DNA of 36,944 nucleotides from assembly GCA_964405325.1 (NCBI GenBank), contig CAYONM010000011.1, positions 1 through 36,944 on the forward strand, read 5' to 3'. Shown here one piece after another: positions 14,916 through 21,858 of this stretch. The translations under genes were made by a program, and so were the position numbers. The notes under the pieces are model-generated. The model saw only the letters and a list, made by a program, of their open reading frames with translations, was not told the DNA's origin and made no database searches. The number at the start of each line of letters is the position of its first letter. The stretch's first letter is position 1. The DNA comes from CAYONM01 sp964405325 (lineage in GTDB: Bacteria > Planctomycetota > UBA11346).

Positions 14916-17179
14916 ATCCGCTCTGCTTTGTGGCCATGCCCTTCGGCGTCAAAACCGATCCGCGCACGGGTCGTTGCGTCGATTTCGACGCGATTTTCGA
15001 GATGGCCATCGAACCCGCCATCCAGCAGGCTGGCCTGCTGGCAATACGGGCCGACGAAGAACGTACCGGCGGTATCATCCACACGCCGATGTTCGAACGG
15101 CTGCTGCTGTGCGACTACGTGGTCGCGGATCTGACCGGATTGAATGCCAATGTGTATTACGAGCTCGGCTTGCGACACGCCATGCGGCCGGCCACGACCC
15201 AGTGCATTTTCGCCAGTCATTCACCGCCGACTTTTGACGTCAACCTGCTGCGCTGCCTGCCCTATCAGCTCAGCCAGGATCCGAAGCCCAGCGCCGCAGA
15301 GGCGAAACGACTACGCACCGAGTTGACCCGGCGACTGCGCGATTTGCGCAACCTGGCTGCCGAACAGCAGGCCATCGACTCGCCCATTTTCCAATTGCTG
15401 CCTCAATTTCAGGGCCCGGATCGCAGTCGCATCGACAGCCAGGCCTTTGTCGCCAGCCAACACCAGCTGCTGGAGATCCAGTCCCAGATTGCCGACGCTA
15501 GTGACGACCACAACGAGCCGGCCTTGCAACAATTGGGCGACCGCCTGCTGAACAACGCCGACGCCTCCGACCACGGTCCGCTGCTGGCCATCGCCGCCGC
15601 ATGGCGTCGCCTGGGCAACTGGTCGGCGCTGCTGGCCTGGATCGAGCGGCTGCCGGCCAGCATCAGCGATACCGCCACCATCCAGGCCTGGCAGGTACAT
15701 GCCCATGCCAACCTCAAACAACTCGACACGGCCGAACGCATCTGTCGACAATTGATTGACAGCCATGGTCCCAGCCCCGAACACCTGGGCCTGCTGGGGC
15801 GCCTGCTGAAAGATCGCTGGCAGGCCGCGCGGCAGGCCGGCCATCAAGCCCAGGCGACCGGCTTCCTGCATCAGGCCATCGCGGCTTATCGCCGGGGTTA
15901 CCTGGAGGATCCGCGCGAACCCTACCCGGGCATCAACCTGGTCACCCTGCTGGATATCGCTGGCGACGCCGACAGCCGGCGCGAACGTGACCGGATCCTG
16001 CCGGTGGTCCGCTACGCCCAGGAGCTGCGCCGCCGCGTCAGCCGCGAGGACTACTGGGCCCTGGCCACAGCCCTGGAACTGGCAGTGTTGGCCGACGATG
16101 AAGCAGCCACGCAAACGCTGCTGCCCAGCTGCATCGCTGCCGCCGAGGCTGATTGGCAGAAGCAATCCACCGCTGGCAACCTGCGCCTGATCCACGAAGC
16201 CCGGTTGTCGCGCGGTGAACACCAGACCTGGTTGCTATCGCTGATCCGCGATCTGGGCGGCGAACAGATCCTGGTCACCTCTCTCGCCGCGGCCGCGGCG
16301 CCACCGCCGCCGGCCATAGCCACTGACGACACCATTGCCACCGATTCACCAGACAACAACACCCCGCCCCCCGAGGTGGAGCCGTTAAACGCCACCGAGT
16401 CACAGGCGCAGGCGGCAACGACCACTGCCAAGGACACTGGCAATTCCGGCCAAACGACGCCTGCGCCGGTGGAGCCCAAACGTGATGACGCGACCCCAAT
16501 GATGGACGAAGCAAGCCAACCAATTCCAGACAGAACAGACAAAAATCCCGCCACCGCCGCAAGCACCCCCGGCCCACGACCGGACGACAACCCCGGACTA
16601 CCACCGCTCTCACCACGCTATCGTCGCCCAACCCGCGCCTATCCCACCACCGCCTACACCCCGCGCAAAGGAGTGACCATGAAAACCACTGATGGATCCA
16701 TCATCGACATGCCCGATCGCGCCCTACGCGCCAAGAATTTCCTCGAGGCCGATTACAACCTTTCCAATCAGGAAGTCTGGTACGACCGCAAGGCATCCAG
16801 TAACCGGAGGTGGGCCACCCGCCTCGGCTTCCTGACCGTGCTTGCTGGTGCCGCCACCGCAGTGGTCCAGCTGTGGACCCCATCACCACCGGACATGCCA
16901 CCGGGCAGTCTGCACTGGACCACCATTCTCACCGCCCTGCTCGGGGCCGCCGTGGTTCTGACCAAGGGCATGGAACGCATCTGGAAATTCGACGACAACT
17001 GGCTGGCCTACCGCATGGCTGCCGAAGGCATCAAACGCCAGACACGTCTGTACATCAACAACGCCGGTCCTTACGTCTGCGGTGAAGAACCGGCCTACCG
17101 GCGGTATGTGGAAAACATCGAAAATGTCATCGCCTCGGAGCAGAACTCCTTCAAACAGAACGCCGAAAACGACCAGTAA
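14912..17179 (+). CDS. DRHyd-TPR protein fused to a C-terminal SLATT/DUF4231-like membrane domain
   Basis: This gene encodes 755 residues. The start lies in the ATGA overlap with its paralogue; an open frame further upstream is not coding. Residues 1-125 are the DRHyd domain (CFVAMPFGVK, I-I-H-T-P-M-F-E-R-L-L-L-C-D-Y-V-V-A-D-L-T-G, NANVYYELG with Glu84). Residues about 180-445 are a TPR/DUF4071-like region (YPGINLVTLLDIAGD near 338). Residues about 450-590 are a low-complexity Ala/Pro/Thr/Asp linker. Residues about 600-755 match SLATT/DUF4231: NQEVWYDRKASSNRRW, then two transmembrane helices (about 630-650 and 665-682) and a C-terminal helix with N-W-L-A-Y-R and a final E-N-V-I-A-S-E-Q. SLATT proteins are predicted pore-forming effectors in nucleotide-activated conflict systems. 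An internal RBS and ATG precede the SLATT part. Confidence 0.85.
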   Translation: MNPLCFVAMPFGVKTDPRTGRCVDFDAIFEMAIEPAIQQAGLLAIRADEERTGGIIHTPMFERLLLCDYVVADLTGLNANVYYELGLRHAMRPATTQCIFASHSPPTFDVNLLRCLPYQLSQDPKPSAAEAKRLRTELTRRLRDLRNLAAEQQAIDSPIFQLLPQFQGPDRSRIDSQAFVASQHQLLEIQSQIADASDDHNEPALQQLGDRLLNNADASDHGPLLAIAAAWRRLGNWSALLAWIERLPASISDTATIQAWQVHAHANLKQLDTAERICRQLIDSHGPSPEHLGLLGRLLKDRWQAARQAGHQAQATGFLHQAIAAYRRGYLEDPREPYPGINLVTLLDIAGDADSRRERDRILPVVRYAQELRRRVSREDYWALATALELAVLADDEAATQTLLPSCIAAAEADWQKQSTAGNLRLIHEARLSRGEHQTWLLSLIRDLGGEQILVTSLAAAAAPPPPAIATDDTIATDSPDNNTPPPEVEPLNATESQAQAATTTAKDTGNSGQTTPAPVEPKRDDATPMMDEASQPIPDRTDKNPATAASTPGPRPDDNPGLPPLSPRYRRPTRAYPTTAYTPRKGVTMKTTDGSIIDMPDRALRAKNFLEADYNLSNQEVWYDRKASSNRRWATRLGFLTVLAGAATAVVQLWTPSPPDMPPGSLHWTTILTALLGAAVVLTKGMERIWKFDDNWLAYRMAAEGIKRQTRLYINNAGPYVCGEEPAYRRYVENIENVIASEQNSFKQNAENDQ
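16666..16681 (+). promoter_or_regulatory. Internal RBS and in-frame ATG for a stand-alone SLATT product
   Basis: Inside the previous gene, AAAGGAG is followed by TGACC and ATG (16679-16681). This is a near-ideal Shine-Dalgarno and spacing, better than that of most genes here. The ATG is in frame (codon 590) and lies exactly at the junction of linker and SLATT domain. Initiation here would give a 166-residue free SLATT protein. It may be a relic of an originally separate gene or a true dual-product arrangement. Confidence 0.5.
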
Positions 17180-17263
17180 ATCATGATAGGCAAATAAATC
17201 TCCATAGAAGCAGACCACAGACCGCAAGCGTCCCGCCTTGATCCAACCACCAAGGAGACCACC

Positions 17264-17425
17264 ATGGACAACCACGAAAGCTTCCAGTTCGGAGGCAGCA
17301 CACCGCAAATCAGCGACTGCGACGACCACTGCGGCCTGGGCAACTGCGGCCGACGATTACGTTGCAGCATCAGCTGTCAGCCGGTCCCCTACCGCCGGCG
17401 GTCAGGATCCGCCATCGTCCACTGA
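17264..17425 (+). CDS. Small Cys-rich protein (53 aa) after the CIS operon
   Basis: The ATG is preceded by AAGGAG at 8-base spacing, one of the best RBSs in the window. It lies 84 bases after the SLATT gene. The 53-residue product has five Cys in a C-x3-C-x4-C-x5-C-x3-C arrangement (residues 19-38), an acidic first half and an Arg-rich second half. It has no signal peptide and I do not recognise a family. It could be a metal-binding or disulfide-rich peptide, perhaps CIS cargo or a regulator; this is only inferred from position. The chance that it is a spurious ORF remains real because it is short. Confidence 0.5.
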   Translation: MDNHESFQFGGSTPQISDCDDHCGLGNCGRRLRCSISCQPVPYRRRSGSAIVH

Positions 17426-18000
17426 GCCAGCACCCCTTCCCGGAAACTCGACACCTTGCCATGTGGATGTAACCGCAGCGTGATGTACCCGAACCTTTCC
17501 CGACGCGACCTCGTTGCGGTTGAAAAATACGGGGGATCGGGTCCCGAGGGTAGCTGCAGACGGCAACCCTGGGCTATTCGACGCAGCCCCGTTGCGGCAA
17601 AGTATCCCAAGGGGATTCCGTCGGAGAGCCCAGACTTGCTTGCTCCCCTGCGTGCCATGTCCCGACAAACCGGCTACCCCAACGGGGTTGCGCCGGAGAA
17701 AGCCCGTTCAGCAGTCGCTCGGTTACATCATGGCACGGTCACATCCTGCCGAATGCTCGGGCCGCTGTCCGCCATCCGCCTGCATACAGTGACGATCAAC
17801 GGTGCCTGTTTACGATCTCCAGATCTCCAGGCTGGAGCGGTTCACTCCAGTCCGTCCATCCGAACGTTTCAACACGAGCCGCTTCCAGATGCCACTCAGC
17901 TTGTACCCTGGCGCGTGCCCCCTTAGTCTCCGGCTGAAAACGAACGGTTCACGACCCGGACCAGCTGCCGACCATGCCAGCTGATGCCCCGCCAAGGAGT
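17426..18000. other. Intergenic region of 575 bp with repeat-like DNA, no supported gene
   Basis: No frame here has a credible RBS or protein-like composition. The segment 17500-17720 contains GTTGCGG and CCCCGTTG/CAACGGGG blocks and an AACCCTGGGCTATTCG block, typical of the interspersed GC-rich repeats of planctomycete/verrucomicrobial genomes. At 17825-17837 there is a perfect inverted repeat CTCCAG-G-CTGGAG with further CTCCAG copies at 17817 and 17845. The promoter of the downstream thioredoxin gene should lie near its end, but I see no clear consensus. Confidence 0.4.
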
Positions 18001-18005
18001 CTGTT

Positions 18006-19040
18006 ATGACACGTACCCTGATCGCCCTTCTGGCCACCACCCTGACCCTGCCGCTGACCGCACTGGACGTGGGTGATCCAGCACCAGCCCTGGATGACGC
18101 CAGCTATATCACCGGCAACGTCCCCGAGCTGACCGGCAACCACTGGACCGTGGTCGAATTCTGGGCCACGTGGTGTCCGCCCTGCCGTAAAAGCATTCCG
18201 CATCTCACCGCCCTGCAGCAGCAGTATCCACAGGAACTGGTCGTGGTCGGTCTCAGCGATGAGGAGCAGCAGACCGTACGACAGTTTGTCGACAAGATGG
18301 GCAACGACATGGCCTATACCGTCGGTATTGCCAGCGACACTCTGTACCAATCCTATATGGCCGATATCTCCGGCATTCCGCACGCCTACCTGGTGAATCC
18401 GTCAGGAGAGGTGGTCTGGCATGGCCACCCCATGCAGCTGGATCAGCCGCTGCAGGCAGCCATGACTGGTGCGTTGGAGGTCGATAGCTTTCGTAAAAAA
18501 TTGCAACTGGAACAAGCACTGGAGAAGAGCTTCGAGAGCAATGACCTGGCCGCCATCGGCCGTGCCGCCGAGGCTTTGCGCCTGGTCGACCCCAACCACG
18601 AAATGGCGATCGGGGTCCTTCTGCAACTGGCCGAACAGCAAGAGAACGCCACCGCCTATCGCAAGGTGCTGACCAAACTGCAAATCGATCAGATGGATGG
18701 CAATACCGCCAACAATCTGGCCTGGCAGCTGATCACCCACGGCGACCTACAGTATCGCAATCTGGATATCGCCCTGACGCTGGCCGAACACGCCGTAGCG
18801 GCCGAACCCGACGCCGCCCATATCGCCGACACGCGTGCCCGCGCCTACATGCTGCTGGGCAAATTCGATGAGGCCATTGTTGAACAACAACGCGCCATTG
18901 AGCTGGATCCCGATTCCGAATCGCTGCAAACGCCACTGGAGTATTATCAGCAGGCCAAGGCTCTGGCGGCCGGCAAGAAGCTGAACGACAATGTTGATGT
19001 CAAGGCTGAGGATGACATCGAGGATATCGACCTGCCGTAA
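18006..19040 (+). CDS. Periplasmic TlpA-like thioredoxin with C-terminal TPR repeats
   Basis: This gene encodes 344 residues. A signal peptide covers about residues 1-19 (MTRTLIALLATTLTLPLTA). Residues 20-165 are a TlpA/AhpC-type thioredoxin domain with VVEFWATWCPPCRKSIPHL containing the redox motif WCPPC and the cis-Pro segment SGIPHAYLV. Residues about 170-320 are helical repeats, ending with a recognisable TPR (ADTRARAYMLLGKFDEAIVE). The tail is acidic. The protein probably acts as a periplasmic disulfide reductase or chaperone-like oxidoreductase. RBS AAGGAG sits 8 bases upstream of the ATG. It has no same-strand partner, so it is likely monocistronic. Confidence 0.9.
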   Translation: MTRTLIALLATTLTLPLTALDVGDPAPALDDASYITGNVPELTGNHWTVVEFWATWCPPCRKSIPHLTALQQQYPQELVVVGLSDEEQQTVRQFVDKMGNDMAYTVGIASDTLYQSYMADISGIPHAYLVNPSGEVVWHGHPMQLDQPLQAAMTGALEVDSFRKKLQLEQALEKSFESNDLAAIGRAAEALRLVDPNHEMAIGVLLQLAEQQENATAYRKVLTKLQIDQMDGNTANNLAWQLITHGDLQYRNLDIALTLAEHAVAAEPDAAHIADTRARAYMLLGKFDEAIVEQQRAIELDPDSESLQTPLEYYQQAKALAAGKKLNDNVDVKAEDDIEDIDLP

Positions 19041-19111
19041 CGGCAACTATTCGCGCTCGGACCGATTCGGCTCGCGGATGCGTGTCGATCGGCCCACCGA
19101 AAACCAGCTGA

Positions 19112-19309
19112 TCAGCCGCCCGCCGAACGAGCCGATTTCAGGGTTGCCGCCTTGCACAGGTTGTCGGCACTGGCCGCTACCCGGCCACAAGCCTTGCAGT
19201 AGAAGATGGGTTCTTCGACCAGCTCCGCCAGTACATCAGCATGCTCTTTGAAATCGTCCTTGGACCACTTGCAGATCGCCCGATTACGCAGTTTTTTCTT
19301 GGCACCCAT
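19112..19309 (-). CDS. Small zinc-ribbon-like protein
   Basis: This 65-residue basic protein starts MGAKKKLRNRAICKWSKDD. It contains a Cys-x2-Cys pair (YCKACGRVA) followed by a third Cys (NLCKA), plus Cys13 near the N-terminus. Together these could bind one zinc ion. Short proteins of this layout occur widely in bacteria without assigned function. RBS GAGGA lies 6 bases upstream of the ATG. It is convergent with the thioredoxin gene. The reading frame, RBS and conserved look make this a firm gene despite its size. Confidence 0.78.
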   Translation of the reverse strand: MGAKKKLRNRAICKWSKDDFKEHADVLAELVEEPIFYCKACGRVAASADNLCKAATLKSARSAGG

Positions 19310-19406
19310 GTTTGTCCTCTAGTGGTCATGGAATCACGTCTCGCTTTGGATGCAAGGCGAGTCAGCACAAAAGAAAACGCTTGGCGCTGGCGGCCGGATC
19401 AGGCCC

Positions 19407-19449
19407 CATGCCTTCCAAGGCGGGGCCCTGCTCCGCCTTGGAAGGCATG
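19407..19449. repeat. Perfect 17-bp inverted repeat (strong hairpin)
   Basis: CATGCCTTCCAAGGCGG at 19407-19423 is followed, after a 9-base loop (GGCCCTGCT), by its exact reverse complement at 19433-19449. There is no U-tract, so it is not a standard intrinsic terminator. It lies in the 370-bp gap upstream of the zinc-ribbon gene and next to repeat family 2 copy C, and is probably part of mobile or repetitive DNA. Confidence 0.75.
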
Positions 19450-19519
19450 TGTATGGCGTCGTTTTCTGTCAACTCACGTCGCCAATCAAACGGTCCAACA
19501 AACGTGACGCTTCCCTCAG

Positions 19520-19618
19520 AGGGGGCGCTGCCCCCTCGCGACATCCGTCGCACACCCCCACGGCCTCGGTCGGAGGTGCGGACCGCAGGTCCTCGCGCTT
19601 GGACGCGCTCGCCTGGCT
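19520..19618 (+). repeat. Hairpin-rich repeat family 2, copy C (shorter)
   Basis: It shares the start stem AGGGGGCGCTGCCCCCT, the CATCCGTCGCACACCC block, GGCCTCGGTC and the final ACGCGCTCGCCTGGC with copies A and B, but the middle is about 60 bp shorter. In place of the large central stem it has GAGG-TGCGGACCGCA-GGTCCTC-type pairing. It lies between a hairpin and the 3' end of the HD-domain gene. Confidence 0.65.
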
Positions 19619-19678
19619 CTTATCGGATTCGTGCCGAATTCGACCTCTGAGGGACCCATCAAGAATGACAGACGTTAT

Positions 19679-20431
19679 TTATCCTTCCCCTTGCCATGGC
19701 ACCCCGATCTCCGAGCCCAGCTGCTGCAAAAAATCCTGCATGTATGCACGCCGGCGCCGCGCTTCGGCTCGACCGGCGGCGGTCAGCATGCCGGCTTCGA
19801 GGGTGAATAATTTGGTAAAAAAATGATCGATGCTGAAGCGACTGTCATCCGGTGAGCGCGTCCGGCACCAGGGGTCATCCGGGTCGTAGAGCGGCCGGTT
19901 CAGGGCACCGCCCACCAGCAGGGTGCGGGCCACGCCGATGGCGCCGAGGGCATCCAGGCGGTCGGCGTCGCGCAGCACCGCGGCTTCCAGGCTGGCGGGT
20001 TCGATCCCGGCCGAGAAGGAATGCGCTTCGATGGCGTGGGCGATCTTCGGCAGCCAGGCCTCGGGGTAGGCCTGCTGCTGCAACCAGGCCACGGCCTGAC
20101 TGGCCGCCTGACGGGAGGCCAGATGCCGCTGGGGATGATCCTTGGACAGAGCGACGCAATCGTGCAACCAAGCCGCCGGCATCAACACGGCGAAGCGCGC
20201 ACCCTCCGCTTCACCAATGCGCCGGGCCGTGTTCGCAACCCGCTGGACATGCGCCAGGTCGTGGGCGGCGTCCGCTTCCAGAGCCTGCAACCAGGCATAC
20301 AGATCGGCTAGGAAACACGCGATCCGCTCGTGTGCTTGCTCAACAGAGCGGTCCGTATCGAACGCATCTGCTTGCTGGTTCCAGGCCCGCCAAGCTCTCT
20401 GCCATGCCTGCTGGTCATCGCTTGTTTGCAT
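19679..20431 (-). CDS. HD-domain phosphohydrolase
   Basis: This gene encodes 250 residues from the ATG at 20431; a TTG ten codons upstream is an alternative. The HD signature is complete: AHDLAHVQRV (first His), AAWLHDCV (His-Asp pair) and the later DADRLDALGAIG (final Asp), with the expected spacing for YedJ-like HD hydrolases of about 200-230 residues. These metal-dependent enzymes hydrolyse phosphate esters or nucleotides; the substrate cannot be read from the sequence. The C-terminal segment HFFTKLF...RAEARRRRAYM is typical of this subfamily. It is divergent from the small basic protein that follows. Confidence 0.88.
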   Translation of the reverse strand: MQTSDDQQAWQRAWRAWNQQADAFDTDRSVEQAHERIACFLADLYAWLQALEADAAHDLAHVQRVANTARRIGEAEGARFAVLMPAAWLHDCVALSKDHPQRHLASRQAASQAVAWLQQQAYPEAWLPKIAHAIEAHSFSAGIEPASLEAAVLRDADRLDALGAIGVARTLLVGGALNRPLYDPDDPWCRTRSPDDSRFSIDHFFTKLFTLEAGMLTAAGRAEARRRRAYMQDFLQQLGSEIGVPWQGEG

Positions 20432-20475
20432 GTTGAGACGCTGGTCCACCAAGCGCACCAAACAAGCATGAGAAG

Positions 20476-20799
20476 ATGCCGCAGATCGATCTTGCCGTGC
20501 CGCATCGTCCCTTAGTTTGGCGCGTCATGCTCAGCATGGAAGCGCGCAACGATGATCCCCGCCTGGAATCCTCGGATGAGATTCCCTCTGCGCGCAGTCA
20601 GCTACGTCGGCGGCGACAGGCTGCGATTGCCGCCAGCCGTTATGCGCGGCTGGGCGATCTGATGATCCGGCTGTCCAAACGGATTCAGATCGGCGATCGT
20701 GATCTGGTCAATTATCACCGGATCCGGCGCCTACGCGATTTGCAACGGCGCATTAGCGAAACCTGGGCCGATTACTGGCGACGCAACGCCCGCGGCTGA
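20476..20799 (+). CDS. Small basic protein of unknown function
   Basis: This gene encodes up to 107 residues; an in-frame ATG at 20527 would give 90. The C-terminal 70 residues are strongly basic and helical (repeated Arg pairs, LRRRRQAAIAASRYARLGDL, then W-A-D-Y-W-R-R-N-A-R-G). It could bind nucleic acid. It sits 45 bases from the divergent HD gene start and ends 3 bases before the convergent UDG stop, so it fills the gap neatly. RBS evidence is weak and no family is recognised. Confidence 0.5.
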   Translation: MPQIDLAVPHRPLVWRVMLSMEARNDDPRLESSDEIPSARSQLRRRRQAAIAASRYARLGDLMIRLSKRIQIGDRDLVNYHRIRRLRDLQRRISETWADYWRRNARG

Positions 20800-20801
20800 G
20801 G

Positions 20802-21560
20802 TCATCCTCGCCGCGGCGGCGTTCGACCGATCTCCCGCAGCACAGCCCGCAAGTCCATCCAGGTCGGCTTCTTAGCGGCGTCGTTGCGCAGCAGATAACT
20901 GGGGTGGAAGGTGGGGATCACCGGAATGCCGCGATACATGAAGCGCTTGCCCCGCTCCTTGGTAATGCCCAGGCGCATATCGCCGCGCAGGGCCTGCAGT
21001 GGCGTAGCACCGAGGGTGCAGATCACCTTGGGCGCCAGTGCGTCGATCTGTTCCTTCAAATAGGGGAGACAGGCCACCATCTCGGTCTCTTCTGGTTTGC
21101 GATTTCCCGGTGGCCGGCATTTGATCACATTGCCGATGAACACCTCTTCCCGCTGCAGGCCCATGGCCACAATCATTTTGCTCAGCAACATCCCGGCCTT
21201 GCCAACGAAGGGTCGACCCTGGGCATCTTCGTCCGCACCGGGACCCTCGCCGATAAACATAATCTCCGGCTGCGCAGGGCCCTCACCGGGCACCGCCTGA
21301 CGGCGCTCCTGGCAAAGACCGCAACGCTTGCAGTCCACCACTTGCCTGACGACATCAGCCAAGCGCTCTGCCGGCGTCCCACCGGCAAAAACCAGCGGCA
21401 ACTGCTTGGGCGCCTGCGCTGTCTCGGCGATTGGCGCAGCGGCAGCCTTGGCTGGTGCCGCTGTTTCCTCGACTTGGCTGCGGCCGATGAATTGCACACC
21501 CAGATCGCGATCGATCTCCAGCAGCAGGCGCAGGGTGCGATAGGCAGCGGCAAGTTCCAT
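20802..21560 (-). CDS. Uracil-DNA glycosylase, family 4 (Fe-S)
   Basis: This gene encodes 252 residues starting MELAAAYRTLRLLLEID; the upstream open frame runs antisense to gene remnants and is not part of it. The 4Fe-4S ligands of family 4 UDGs are visible: CKRC near residue 76, then Cys...Cys spaced by 15 residues (KCRPPGNRK...VACL). Catalytic motif A is GEGPGADEDAQGRPFVG and the C-terminal motif is TFHPSYLLR. The enzyme removes uracil from DNA. The first 70 residues form a family-typical variable, Ala-rich N-terminal extension. It is not in an operon. Confidence 0.93.
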   Translation of the reverse strand: MELAAAYRTLRLLLEIDRDLGVQFIGRSQVEETAAPAKAAAAPIAETAQAPKQLPLVFAGGTPAERLADVVRQVVDCKRCGLCQERRQAVPGEGPAQPEIMFIGEGPGADEDAQGRPFVGKAGMLLSKMIVAMGLQREEVFIGNVIKCRPPGNRKPEETEMVACLPYLKEQIDALAPKVICTLGATPLQALRGDMRLGITKERGKRFMYRGIPVIPTFHPSYLLRNDAAKKPTWMDLRAVLREIGRTPPRRG

Positions 21561-21592
21561 GCGCAAGACGCTAATCTGAATACCGGATTGGT

Positions 21593-21706
21593 CTACTCGA
21601 GACCGGGGGTGGAGCCACGCACGATCAGCTCCGGCAGCACTCGCTCGCAGCTCGGATCGAGCATCTGCCCCTGCATGGCGGTCAGCAGCGTTCGGCAAGC
21701 CAGTAT
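21593..21706 (-). pseudogene. Orphan 3' end of a LacI-family regulator gene
   Basis: In the minus frame ending at the TAG at 21593-21595, about 38 codons translate to a sequence ending CERVLPELIVRGSTPGLE. This is the characteristic C-terminus of LacI/GalR regulators (LP-x-E-L-I-V-R-G-S-T). There is no start and the upstream DNA belongs to another remnant on the other strand, so only the gene's tail survives. Confidence 0.65.
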
Positions 21707-21845
21707 CAGCGTGATCGACCAGGCCGAACTGGAAGACGCCTTGGTGCACCCGGAACGCTACCCGAACCTGCTGGTCCGCCTGGGCCGCTTTGTGGAGCTG
21801 GAACGCCACGAACAGGAAGAGGTGATCCGGCGGACGGTGCATTTT
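21705..21845 (+). pseudogene. Orphan 3' end of a glycyl radical enzyme (PFL-like) gene
   Basis: The plus frame reads VIDQAELEDALVHPERYPNL, then L-V-R-L-G-R-F-V-E-L-E-R-H-E-Q-E-E-V-I-R-R-T. This is the very C-terminal segment of pyruvate formate-lyase-like glycyl radical enzymes (pattern A-x-x-x-P-E-x-Y-x-x-L-x-V-R-x...F...Q-x-E-I-I-x-R-T). The glycyl loop upstream (RVxGY) is missing and the normal stop is lost. It abuts the LacI remnant tail to tail within a few bases. Confidence 0.65.
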
Positions 21846-21858
21846 GTGACCTGCTTTG

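Noticed and set aside
15311..16222. 303-codon minus-strand frame under the DRHyd-SLATT gene
   Set aside because: Gln/Gly/Val-rich composition without motifs; the plus-strand gene is well supported.
19407..19449. Intrinsic terminator at the perfect 17-bp hairpin
   Set aside because: The stem is strong but no U-tract follows on either strand; it fits a repeat better.
20904..21700. Long plus-strand frame antisense to UDG
   Set aside because: Only its last part (after about 21705) is protein-like, as a glycyl radical enzyme remnant; the rest is a shadow of UDG.
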